NCBI GenBank assembly: GCA_904502185.1
Contig: CAJGDX010000058.1
Coordinates: 1 to 13,842, forward strand
Source of the DNA: an uncultured Bacteroidaceae bacterium
Lineage (GTDB): Bacteria; Bacteroidota; Bacteroidia; Bacteroidales; Bacteroidaceae
DNA: 13,842 nt
Direction of reading: 5' to 3'
Part shown: piece by piece, positions 8,336 to 13,842 of the stretch
Position numbering within the stretch: the first letter of the stretch is position 1
How the letters are laid out: every line of letters starts with the position of its first letter
The notes under the pieces: model-generated
Seen by the model: the letters and a program-made list of their open reading frames with translations, nothing else
What the model was told of the DNA's origin: nothing
The model's database searches: none
Position numbers and translations under genes: made by a program

Positions 8336-8365
8336 TTTATCACTCGCGATAAATTCATAACTTTG
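8336..8365 (+). promoter_or_regulatory. Promoter of the deacylase gene with internal dyad
   Basis: TAACTTTG (8358-8365) matches the Bacteroidetes -7 box TAnnTTTG at every fixed position. The upstream box is weak: TTTA at 8336-8339 with an 18-bp spacer. A perfect dyad, ATTTATC-N6-GATAAAT (8335-8354), covers the upstream box and spacer and could be a repressor site. The expected leader is about 45 nt and A-rich before the ATG at 8415. Confidence 0.6.
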
Positions 8366-8414
8366 TAATCACTAACAATAACCTCTGTGTAAAGCAGAAG
8401 CAAAAACAGAACAA

Positions 8415-8912
8415 ATGAAATCGGAACGCACAATAAAGGTTCTCAACTACCTTGACAGCAATAACTATACGTATGATTATTACGAACATCCCGAAGCACC
8501 CACAATAAGCATTGCAAAAGAGCATTGGAGAAAGGATGGGTCGAAACACTGTAAAAATCTCTTCTTTAGAAACCATAAAGGCAACCGTCACTACCTTGTA
8601 GTCCTCGACTGTGAGCAGGACCTTGACATACACGACCTCGAAAAACGACTGCACCAGGGTAAGCTCTCTTTCGCATCTCCGAAACGTATGGTTAAGTACC
8701 TTGGTATTACTCCCGGGTCGGTATCTCCTTTCGGATTGATAAATGACACGGACAATCATGTGCATCTGTTCCTGGACAAAAATCTGGAACAATATGACTT
8801 GTTGAGCTTTCACCCCAATGACAATCATGCGACAGTCGTAATTTCAAAAGAGCAATTTGCACGTTATCTGCAGGAGGTAGGAAATTCATACGAATACATT
8901 GAAATGTATTAA
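8415..8912 (+). CDS. YbaK/ProXp-family aminoacyl-tRNA deacylase
   Basis: This is a single-domain trans-editing hydrolase of the YbaK/INS superfamily. Its closest look is to the ProXp-ala/PrdX group, which removes alanine wrongly attached to tRNA-Pro and acts as a cytoplasmic proofreading factor. The 165-residue length fits a free-standing editing domain. Family marks are EHPEAPTISIA (24-34), KNLFFRN with the conserved Lys47 (47-53), HYLVVLD (59-65), GSVSPFGLIND (101-111, the Gly/Pro substrate loop) and HPNDN (133-137). It has its own promoter after the strong htpG terminator and is read toward the MATE gene 112 bp on. No signal peptide is seen. The superfamily is secure. The exact substrate (Ala-tRNA-Pro against Cys-tRNA-Pro) is inferred from motif resemblance. 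Confidence 0.87.
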   Translation: MKSERTIKVLNYLDSNNYTYDYYEHPEAPTISIAKEHWRKDGSKHCKNLFFRNHKGNRHYLVVLDCEQDLDIHDLEKRLHQGKLSFASPKRMVKYLGITPGSVSPFGLINDTDNHVHLFLDKNLEQYDLLSFHPNDNHATVVISKEQFARYLQEVGNSYEYIEMY

Positions 8913-8987
8913 TGATGTCCGATAACGGCATAATGGTTGTTTAATATGTCTATTGTCGGGAAATATATCCGATTGATTTAGAGATAA

Positions 8988-9006
8988 GGAGGTGAATTGC
9001 ACTTCC
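8988..9006 (+). promoter_or_regulatory. SD-masking hairpin upstream of the MATE gene
   Basis: GGAGGTG (8988-8994) pairs with CACTTCC (9000-9006) over 7 bp with one G-U pair and a 5-nt loop. The left arm belongs to AAGGAGGTGA (8986-8995), a full complement of the usual 16S rRNA 3' end. The MATE ATG lies 29 nt beyond that SD, and an in-frame TAG at 9013-9015 excludes an earlier start. The hairpin would hide the SD. Regulation is inferred. Confidence 0.4.
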
Positions 9007-9024
9007 TGTATATAGAATAATCAG

Positions 9025-10353
9025 ATGAAAACACAAATAACGGATAAGGAAATCTGGGGTATTGCGTTGCCTATTATGTTGGGGAATATGGCTCAGACTG
9101 TAATAAGTTTTACCGATACTGCCTTTTTGGGACATATTGGCGTGATAGCTTTGGGTGCTTCCATGCTTGCCGGACTTTTTTATTATGTTTTTACCACAGT
9201 GGCTGCAGGTTTTGCAACGGGAATCCAGATAATCGTTGCACGTCGTTTCGGCGAGAAGAACTATGAACGGATAGGTGTCATCTTTGGGCATGGTTCTTTT
9301 TTTGTTTTAATGTTGGGACTTATTCTGTTCTCGACATTGTATTTTTTCTCCGACCGTCTGCTGCTTTGGCTCATCGACTCGCCAAATATATATGATGCGT
9401 CATTGGATTATATAAAATATCGTCAATTTGGAATCATCTTCGTTTGTTTTAACTTTCTGTACAGGGCTTTGTATGTAGGACTTTCCAGTACAAAGGTCAT
9501 TACATATTCCACCGTAATAATGGCTGTTGTCAATATTGCCTTGGATTATTGCTTGATATTCGGCAAAATGGGTTTTCCGGAGATGGGTATCGGAGGTGCA
9601 GCGTTGGCTTCATTATGTGCAGAGGTGTCGGCATTCCTCTTCTTTACTTTTTACAGCTATTTTGCATTGAGAAAGAGAGAATTTGACTTATTCGGGATTC
9701 ATAAATTAGAATTGGGATTGATGGGGCGAATCCTGAAAATATCGACACCTACGATGATACAGAGATTGTTGTCTTTCGGTGTGTGGTTCGTGTTTTTCGT
9801 GCTTATTGAGAAGATGGGTGAAACTGCCACCGGAATCTCCTCCATTACAAGAAGCATTTATATGATTCTCGTTACGCCCTGTTTTGCATTTGCAACTACA
9901 ACAAATACACTGGTAAGCAGAATTATTGGTGAAGGACATTCCGATTTTGTTTTTCCGATAATAAACAGGATATTGAAGAACTATCTGCTCTGTACAATTC
10001 CGATAGTGATAATTGTCGCTATTTTCCCGATGCAGATTATCGGTATCTACACCGATGATTTGAGTTTTGCCAGATTGGTGGTTCCTTCTATTTTGGTTGT
10101 ATGCAGTGGAACGGTTTTTCAGGGCATAGGTAATGCTTATTTCGAAGCTGTTTCGGGTACCGGAAATACATCGGCAGCCTTGTATCTGGAGAGTAGCATT
10201 CTTATGATATATACCCTTTTCATCTTTGCAATGACACATCTTACTACAAAGGTGGAATATGTTTGGACTGCTGAAATCTTGTATGGCATATTGCTTGGTA
10301 TATTATGTTTTGTTTACATGAAATTCGCCAAGTGGGAGAAGAGAAGCATTTGA
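9025..10353 (+). CDS. MATE-family multidrug efflux transporter
   Basis: This is an inner-membrane exporter of the MATE (multidrug and toxic compound extrusion) family, which expels cationic or other drugs in exchange for Na+ or H+. The 442 residues match the family length and consist mainly of hydrophobic segments consistent with 12 transmembrane helices in two halves. Helix 1 has ALPIMLGNMAQTVISFTDTAFLG with the conserved Asp31. Helix 2 is followed by IQIIVARRFGEKNYE (68-82), and MGFPEMGIGGAALAS (182-196) is a hallmark loop ending the first half. The second half begins near 235 with KISTPTMIQRLLSFG. The DTAFLGHIG pattern resembles the DinF-like branch. Substrate and coupling ion cannot be read from the sequence. 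The start is the first ATG after an in-frame stop at 9013. Confidence 0.93.
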   Translation: MKTQITDKEIWGIALPIMLGNMAQTVISFTDTAFLGHIGVIALGASMLAGLFYYVFTTVAAGFATGIQIIVARRFGEKNYERIGVIFGHGSFFVLMLGLILFSTLYFFSDRLLLWLIDSPNIYDASLDYIKYRQFGIIFVCFNFLYRALYVGLSSTKVITYSTVIMAVVNIALDYCLIFGKMGFPEMGIGGAALASLCAEVSAFLFFTFYSYFALRKREFDLFGIHKLELGLMGRILKISTPTMIQRLLSFGVWFVFFVLIEKMGETATGISSITRSIYMILVTPCFAFATTTNTLVSRIIGEGHSDFVFPIINRILKNYLLCTIPIVIIVAIFPMQIIGIYTDDLSFARLVVPSILVVCSGTVFQGIGNAYFEAVSGTGNTSAALYLESSILMIYTLFIFAMTHLTTKVEYVWTAEILYGILLGILCFVYMKFAKWEKRSI

Positions 10354-10390
10354 TGAAGAAATGGTGATGTTGCCGATTGAAATAGTATTG

Positions 10391-10412
10391 CAACCGCTCT
10401 TCTTGCGGGTTT
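10391..10412 (+). terminator. Weak hairpin after the MATE gene
   Basis: CCGC (10394-10397) and GCGG (10405-10408) pair around a 7-nt loop, with two further A-T pairs across a bulged G, then TTT. It is a poor terminator by itself. A T-run at about 10445-10451 follows, but without a convincing stem. The rest of the 177-bp gap shows no gene. Confidence 0.3.
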
Positions 10413-10496
10413 CATGTGCCGGGTCTTGTTAACTAAAATGAACCTTTTTTTCTCATAATTAAATTCGAAAATAAAACCACTACCCCTCCGGCAATG

Positions 10497-10535
10497 TTTA
10501 TTCTGCATATAACCTAAAATTATAAGCAGAATGAA
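10497..10535 (+). promoter_or_regulatory. Hairpin enclosing the start codon of the NlpE-like gene
   Basis: TTTATTCTGC (10497-10506) pairs with GCAGAATGAA (10526-10535) over 10 bp with one G-U pair. After one A-A mismatch, TATAA (10508-10512) pairs with TTATA (10520-10524) around a 7-nt loop. The ATG (10531-10533) lies inside the stem. The fold would hinder initiation, or as DNA the dyad could be a protein site. The pairing is seen directly; the function is inferred. Confidence 0.45.
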
Positions 10536-11019
10536 AAAAAGTGTTTTTTTAGCAGCCACAATTTTCTCGTTTTTTGTTGCATCATGCAACTCATGTGGCA
10601 ACAAACAACAAGGTGTAGTGATTGAAACAGAAACTGATAGCATTTTCATGCCTAATGATTCCACTGTTGCCGACTTGCAGACATTTGTCTATGAAGGGTT
10701 GATGCCCATGGACAATGGCACCATTGCCGACTATACATTGACAATAAAGAGTCTGGGAATAGACGAAAATGGTACATACGCCATTCTTTCCACCTTCACA
10801 AGTGACACCTCGTTAATTAAAGTACAGGACAACGGACAGAGTATTGTCATCATAGGTATGCCTGACGACACTACTGCCATTGTCTACCAATTGGTTTCTG
10901 CCAATAAACAGCCCACTCTCAACCTGATGTTGCATGGTGACACAGCTCTAAGCAAGCTTGACAAGCAGATGAAACCTGTTTCCAAGGATTTCAAGCATAA
11001 ACTTTTGCGCAAAAAATAG
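10531..11019 (+). CDS. NlpE-like lipoprotein
   Basis: This 162-residue protein has a lipoprotein signal peptide ending FVASC, so Cys19 should be lipidated and the product anchored to a membrane facing the periplasm. The body resembles the N-terminal domain of NlpE, the copper-resistance and surface-sensing lipoprotein. FVYEGLMPMDNGTIADYTLTI (52-72) fits the first strands, ENGTYAILSTF (79-89) the typical DGTY strand, and PTLNLMLHGD (128-137) the closing L-x-L/DG turn. It lacks the CxxC found in the 'YEGxLPCADC' part of E. coli NlpE (here PMDNGTIA), so copper binding there is unlikely. The mature N-terminus is Cys19-Asn-Ser-Cys22. It is first in a probable three-gene operon, with a DUF4136 gene 40 bp on. 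The family call is by strand pattern and is moderate. Confidence 0.6.
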   Translation: MKKSVFLAATIFSFFVASCNSCGNKQQGVVIETETDSIFMPNDSTVADLQTFVYEGLMPMDNGTIADYTLTIKSLGIDENGTYAILSTFTSDTSLIKVQDNGQSIVIIGMPDDTTAIVYQLVSANKQPTLNLMLHGDTALSKLDKQMKPVSKDFKHKLLRKK

Positions 11020-11059
11020 GTAAGGCCCAAAATTCTAACAACCATCAAATTTTTTAATC

Positions 11060-11680
11060 ATGAAAAGCAAATTAATACTATTGTCGCTGACATTGCTGCT
11101 GCTCGCAGCCTGCGAACAGAATCCCGACACCGATAAGTTGGATAATGACTATCTCGTATATACCAACTACGACAAAGAGAGCAATTTCGGTTCACTGAAC
11201 ACCTTCTACACAATAGACAGTATCCTGCTCATCAGCGAACAGACTATTCCAACCTATTGGAATAATGCCTCATCGGCCAAAATAATCGACCAGTTCCGTG
11301 AGAATATGATTGACTGTGGCTACGTGGAAGTTGAATTCCCTGAAGAGGCTGACATTGTGCTTCAACTCAGTTACGTCAGCAGCACATATTACTACTACGA
11401 TTATGTCAATGGCAATCCGTGGTGGAACAGTTATCCCGGTTACTGGAACTGGAACAGTTATGGTTGGTACTACCCCTTCTTTATACCCTACAGCTTCAGT
11501 ACCGGCTCAATTATAGGCGAACTTGTTGATATGAAAAGCCGTCTCCTGAACACCGACAAATTGACAGTAGTCTGGAATGCATATATCTGTGGACTGCTCA
11601 ATGGCAATTCTCTGAGTATGAGCAAGACGGTAGATGCCATAAATCAGGCTTTCTCGCAGTCGGAATATCTATCAAAATAA
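11060..11680 (+). CDS. DUF4136-type lipoprotein with aromatic-rich patch
   Basis: The 206-residue product starts with a lipoprotein signal ending LLAAC, making Cys18 the lipidated residue. The layout fits the DUF4136 family of Bacteroidetes envelope lipoproteins, whose function is unknown. It has an early DYLVYTNYDKESNFGSLNTFY block (30-50), a helix SSAKIIDQFRENMIDCGY (71-88) and EEADIVLQLSY (95-105). A tract at 110-144 follows in which 18 of 35 residues are Tyr, Trp or Phe. The C-terminal part LTVVWNAYICGLL leads to a helix AINQAFSQSEYLSK. The family's usual 'VVW' strand is visible at 169-172. It lies between an NlpE-like lipoprotein gene (40 bp gap) and a barrel gene (33 bp gap), so a shared envelope role is likely. 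Binding by the aromatic tract is speculation. Confidence 0.82.
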   Translation: MKSKLILLSLTLLLLAACEQNPDTDKLDNDYLVYTNYDKESNFGSLNTFYTIDSILLISEQTIPTYWNNASSAKIIDQFRENMIDCGYVEVEFPEEADIVLQLSYVSSTYYYYDYVNGNPWWNSYPGYWNWNSYGWYYPFFIPYSFSTGSIIGELVDMKSRLLNTDKLTVVWNAYICGLLNGNSLSMSKTVDAINQAFSQSEYLSK

Positions 11681-11713
11681 GAACATCAGTATTCAATGTC
11701 AAAAACAACCAAT

Positions 11714-12334
11714 ATGAAAACAATCAGAAATATATTGATGGGAACAATATTGCTGCTGGCAGCACTTTGTCCCACTCAAAGCAAAGCGCAGGTATCGCTC
11801 AACAGCTACTTCAATGTCGATTGGCAGTTCAATATTCCATTGGGAAACAATTTCTCCAATGATGCCAGCGGCTGGGGTATGAATTTCGAAGGAGGATATT
11901 ATGTAATGCAGGACTTGGCTGTCGGAGGTTTTCTCAGTTTTCACACCAATAACGAGTATTTTCCCCGTCAGACCATAAAGCTCAGTGAAACTTTGTCGAT
12001 GAGCAGCCGACAGCAGCATCAGATGTTCACATTGCCATTTGGTGCATTGGTGCGCTATCGTTTCATTGAGTCCGATTTTCAGCCATACGTGGGCATGAAG
12101 TTAGGAATGTGCTATGCCGAGTTCAACAACTATTACTACATATTTGAAAAGAGTCAGGATAGATGGGGATTCTTTATGTCTCCCGAGGTTGGATTCAACT
12201 ACTATCCCTGGGCAAACGGCATAGGTTTTCACATGGCTCTCTATTATAGTTTTGCGACCAACAAGTGTAATATAATGAGCTACGAACAGAACATACTGAA
12301 CAATCTTGGATTCAGGTTGGGTATTGCATTCTGA
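11714..12334 (+). CDS. Outer-membrane beta-barrel protein
   Basis: The 206-residue product begins MKTIRNILMGTILLLAALCP and has a signal peptidase I site at SKA-QVS (about 25/26). The mature part is rich in alternating polar/aromatic strands: FEGGYYVMQDLAVGGFLSF, LPFGALVRYRFI, FQPYVGMKLGMCYAEF, FFMSPEVGFNYYP, FHMALYYSF and NNLGFRLGIAF. It ends in Phe, the usual C-terminal signal for outer-membrane insertion. The size and pattern suit an 8-stranded barrel like the OmpW/OmpA or 'porin family' proteins of Bacteroidetes. An in-frame ATG at 11696 would add six residues; the later start gives a cleaner signal peptide and an A-rich upstream context. It is the last gene of the presumed operon and is followed by a strong terminator. 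Cargo or ligand is unknown. Confidence 0.82.
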   Translation: MKTIRNILMGTILLLAALCPTQSKAQVSLNSYFNVDWQFNIPLGNNFSNDASGWGMNFEGGYYVMQDLAVGGFLSFHTNNEYFPRQTIKLSETLSMSSRQQHQMFTLPFGALVRYRFIESDFQPYVGMKLGMCYAEFNNYYYIFEKSQDRWGFFMSPEVGFNYYPWANGIGFHMALYYSFATNKCNIMSYEQNILNNLGFRLGIAF

Positions 12335-12358
12335 AACCTGCCAACCTGTTTGGAACAT

Positions 12359-12398
12359 AAGTTGCCATGGCTGCCTCGAACAGCTGTGGTAACTTTTT
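12359..12398 (+). terminator. Intrinsic terminator of the envelope operon
   Basis: AAGTTGCCATGGCTG (12359-12373) pairs with CAGCTGTGGTAACTT (12381-12395) over 15 bp with three G-U pairs and a 7-nt loop, and the T-run reaches 12398. The wobble pairs all favour this strand as the RNA, so it ends the plus-strand operon. A second possible pairing, CAGGTTGG (12313-12320) with CCAACCTG (12341-12348), lies just upstream. Confidence 0.88.
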
Positions 12399-12497
12399 GT
12401 GTAATAATTATACCATTGATTTATAGCAATATAACTATAAGTGCTTAAACTAAAAGTTAAAGATTAAAGCAAAGTCTAGCCAACAAGAAAAAATGCT

Positions 12498-12510
12498 ATT
12501 GATTATCAAT
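12498..12510. repeat. Perfect palindrome upstream of the HU/SPOR gene
   Basis: ATTGAT-T-ATCAAT is a perfect 6-bp dyad around one base, about 85 bp before the chosen start at 12595, in a 200-bp AT-rich gap. It could be an operator half-site pair. In such AT-rich DNA chance is a fair alternative. Confidence 0.35.
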
Positions 12511-12581
12511 CGCTTACAGAATACAATAAACAAAATTTCAAAAATATAAATGAAACTTCCATTCATATTAAATATTTTCAT

Positions 12582-12589
12582 TAAATTTG
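12582..12589 (+). promoter_or_regulatory. Possible -7 box right before the HU/SPOR start
   Basis: TAAATTTG matches TAnnTTTG at every fixed position, only 5 nt before the ATG at 12595. If used, the mRNA would be almost leaderless. No TTTG is found about 20 bp upstream, so this may be chance. Confidence 0.25.
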
Positions 12590-12594
12590 CTCCG

Positions 12595-13599
12595 ATGATA
12601 ACAATAGACAGACATATTTCGCGCTTGATAGCCCGTCACGATTGTGTAATTGTACCGGGTCTTGGAGCATTCCTTGCTCAGCGTCTGCCGGCATATTATA
12701 ATGCCGACGATAAATTATATATACCACCTCGTCGCACCTTGGGATTCAATCCGCGTGTGTTGATGGATGATGCACTTCTCTCTACTGCCTACATGGAGAC
12801 TTATGGAATATCTCATAATCAGGCTGTAACTTTAGTGCAGGACGATGTGCGTAAATTGAAAAATGAGTTGTCGCGCAAAGGCAAAGTATATTTGGGTGAC
12901 CTTGGACTGTTGTCTATGAATGTAAATGGAGCCATCTCTTTCGAGGCTTCGGAAAATGGCATTGACGACCCCGAAAATCATGGTTTTATACCATTGCCAA
13001 TCCCCATGCTGAGCCACAAAAAGGAGCAGACAATCACAATACCTATAAGTCGCAGCCGTATTGCTCAGTATGTAGCTGTGGCTGCAGCTGTAATCATAAT
13101 GTTCATTTTTGTGACACCGCTCAGCGATCACACATTCAAGAATGATACAAAGGCTTCGCTTGGCAGTTTTGCGTCGCCCGAACAGATATCAATGATGCAG
13201 CAGGTTGGCGCTCAGGCACCGGCCACAACTGCCACAGACAGCAAATGCGAAATCCACCCTATCGGTCAACCTGCAATCACTAAAGTTGTTGAAACACCTG
13301 TTGCAGCAGATACAGAAGCATCTACAGCCGTTATTGAACCGGTTGTAGCTTCTGAGGAACAAATGCCGGCAGCTGCATCACAAATGCACCATATAATAGT
13401 TGCCAGCACACCCAACAGCGATAAGGCGCAACTCGCTATCAGCGAATTGTCTGCCAAAGCTTCAATGGAATACAGCGTTGTAGAATGTGGCAAACGTTTC
13501 CGCATCTCGGCAGGTGCATACGCAACACTTCAAGAGGCTCAGGAGGCACTCGCTGCTGTGCAGGCGACATTCTCGGATGCCTGGATTTACACTAATTAA
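12595..13599 (+). CDS. HU-CCDC81 / transmembrane / SPOR domain protein
   Basis: The 334-residue protein from ATG 12595 has three parts. Residues 1-about 130 match the paired HU-like (CCDC81-type) domains of Bacteroidetes: ISRLIARHDCVIVPGLGAFLAQ, then RRTLGFNPRVLMDDALLSTAYME and KGKVYLGDLGLLSMNVNGAISF. One transmembrane helix follows (IAQYVAVAAAVIIMFIFVTPL, about 156-176). An Ala/Pro/Thr-rich linker leads to a SPOR domain (about 265-334, HHIIVAS...RFRISAGAYATLQEAQEALAAV...DAWIYTN). SPOR domains bind glycan strands stripped of stem peptides, mostly at division sites. The predicted topology is HU part in the cytoplasm and SPOR in the periplasm. An earlier in-frame ATG at 12550 would add 15 AT-rich codons not expected in the family. 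The next gene starts 15 bp after the stop, indicating an operon. The exact role is unknown. Confidence 0.88.
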   Translation: MITIDRHISRLIARHDCVIVPGLGAFLAQRLPAYYNADDKLYIPPRRTLGFNPRVLMDDALLSTAYMETYGISHNQAVTLVQDDVRKLKNELSRKGKVYLGDLGLLSMNVNGAISFEASENGIDDPENHGFIPLPIPMLSHKKEQTITIPISRSRIAQYVAVAAAVIIMFIFVTPLSDHTFKNDTKASLGSFASPEQISMMQQVGAQAPATTATDSKCEIHPIGQPAITKVVETPVAADTEASTAVIEPVVASEEQMPAAASQMHHIIVASTPNSDKAQLAISELSAKASMEYSVVECGKRFRISAGAYATLQEAQEALAAVQATFSDAWIYTN

Positions 13600-13614
13600 G
13601 AAGAGTATTTTCGA

Positions 13615-13842
13615 ATGAAAAAAATAATCTGTCCCAAATGCGACCATCCGACAGTATTTGATGCAACCGGCTACCCCATCGGTCAGACCGTTGTATTTGA
13701 ATGTGAAGGCTGTCGCAAAAGTTTTACAATAAGAATTGGCGAGAATGACATCGAGGATGTTGAAGAGGATTTAGGTCACATTGTTGTAATAGAAAACACA
13801 TTTGGATTTAAGCAAATACTCAAGCTCAGAGAGGGTGACAAC
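13615..13842 (+). CDS. Zinc-ribbon / FHA domain protein, N-terminal part (cut by right edge)
   Basis: The open frame gives 76 residues before the window ends. It opens MKKIICPKCDHPTVF with a four-cysteine zinc ribbon, CPKC at 6-9 and CEGC at 30-33. An acidic linker follows (GENDIEDVEEDLG). GHIVVIENTFGFKQILKLREGDN then has the look of the first two strands of an FHA domain, a phosphothreonine-binding module that usually continues into a GR motif just past this point. The product should be cytoplasmic because no signal or membrane segment is seen. It starts 15 bp after the HU/SPOR gene and is probably in its operon, suggesting a shared regulatory or envelope task. The zinc ribbon is clear. The FHA call is from a partial domain. 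Confidence 0.75.
   Translation, partial: MKKIICPKCDHPTVFDATGYPIGQTVVFECEGCRKSFTIRIGENDIEDVEEDLGHIVVIENTFGFKQILKLREGDN

Noticed and set aside
8893..8910. AATACATT-GA-AATGTATT palindrome at the deacylase stop codon
   Set aside because: It is AT-only apart from two pairs, has a 2-nt loop and no T-run, and overlaps codons, so it is not a credible terminator. Chance is likely.
12550..12594. Upstream in-frame ATG of the HU/SPOR gene
   Set aside because: The extra 15 residues (MKLPFILNIF...) are very AT-rich and precede the usual start of the HU-like domain.
1..13842. Mobile elements, CRISPR arrays, tRNA or rRNA genes
   Set aside because: No transposase, integrase, spaced repeats or RNA-gene signatures were seen; the gene content is ordinary chromosomal.

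Overview
The window looks like chromosomal core DNA of a member of the order Bacteroidales (Bacteroides/Prevotella/Muribaculaceae type). The reasons are the GyrA sequence type, a free-standing Pro-tRNA-editing deacylase, a DUF4136 lipoprotein, a protein joining an HU-like domain to a SPOR domain, a zinc-ribbon/FHA protein, A-rich translation starts mostly without Shine-Dalgarno (SD) sequences, and promoter candidates of the Bacteroidetes type (TTTG about 20 bp before TAnnTTTG). I saw no mobile element, CRISPR array, tRNA or rRNA. The species cannot be named from the sequence alone.

Left part, minus strand (1-3186): gyrA is followed after 22 bp by the start of an exported TPR-type protein that runs off the left edge. 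A divergent 408-bp gap (3083-3490) holds a good gyrA promoter candidate and the leader of clpC.

Middle part, plus strand (3491-10353): clpC (two-ring AAA+ unfoldase with a ClpP-docking IGF loop), a hairpin terminator, htpG (bacterial Hsp90) and a strong terminator form a protein-quality-control pair. A single-domain YbaK/ProXp-type deacylase with its own promoter follows, then a MATE-family multidrug exporter.

Right part, plus strand (10531-13842): three closely spaced envelope genes probably form one operon: an NlpE-like lipoprotein, a DUF4136 lipoprotein with a dense aromatic patch, and an outer-membrane beta-barrel protein. It closes with a terminator. A second short operon follows: an HU-CCDC81/transmembrane/SPOR protein and a zinc-ribbon protein entering an FHA domain, cut by the right edge.

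Most of the window is ordinary housekeeping sequence and I found no clearly new multi-gene system. The observations most worth checking are regulatory: a hairpin that buries the start codon of the NlpE-like gene, a hairpin that masks a perfect but displaced SD before the MATE gene, a 20-bp dyad inside the deacylase promoter, and inverted repeats plus an unusually strong SD in the clpC leader. The envelope trio is the best candidate for an under-described functional unit.
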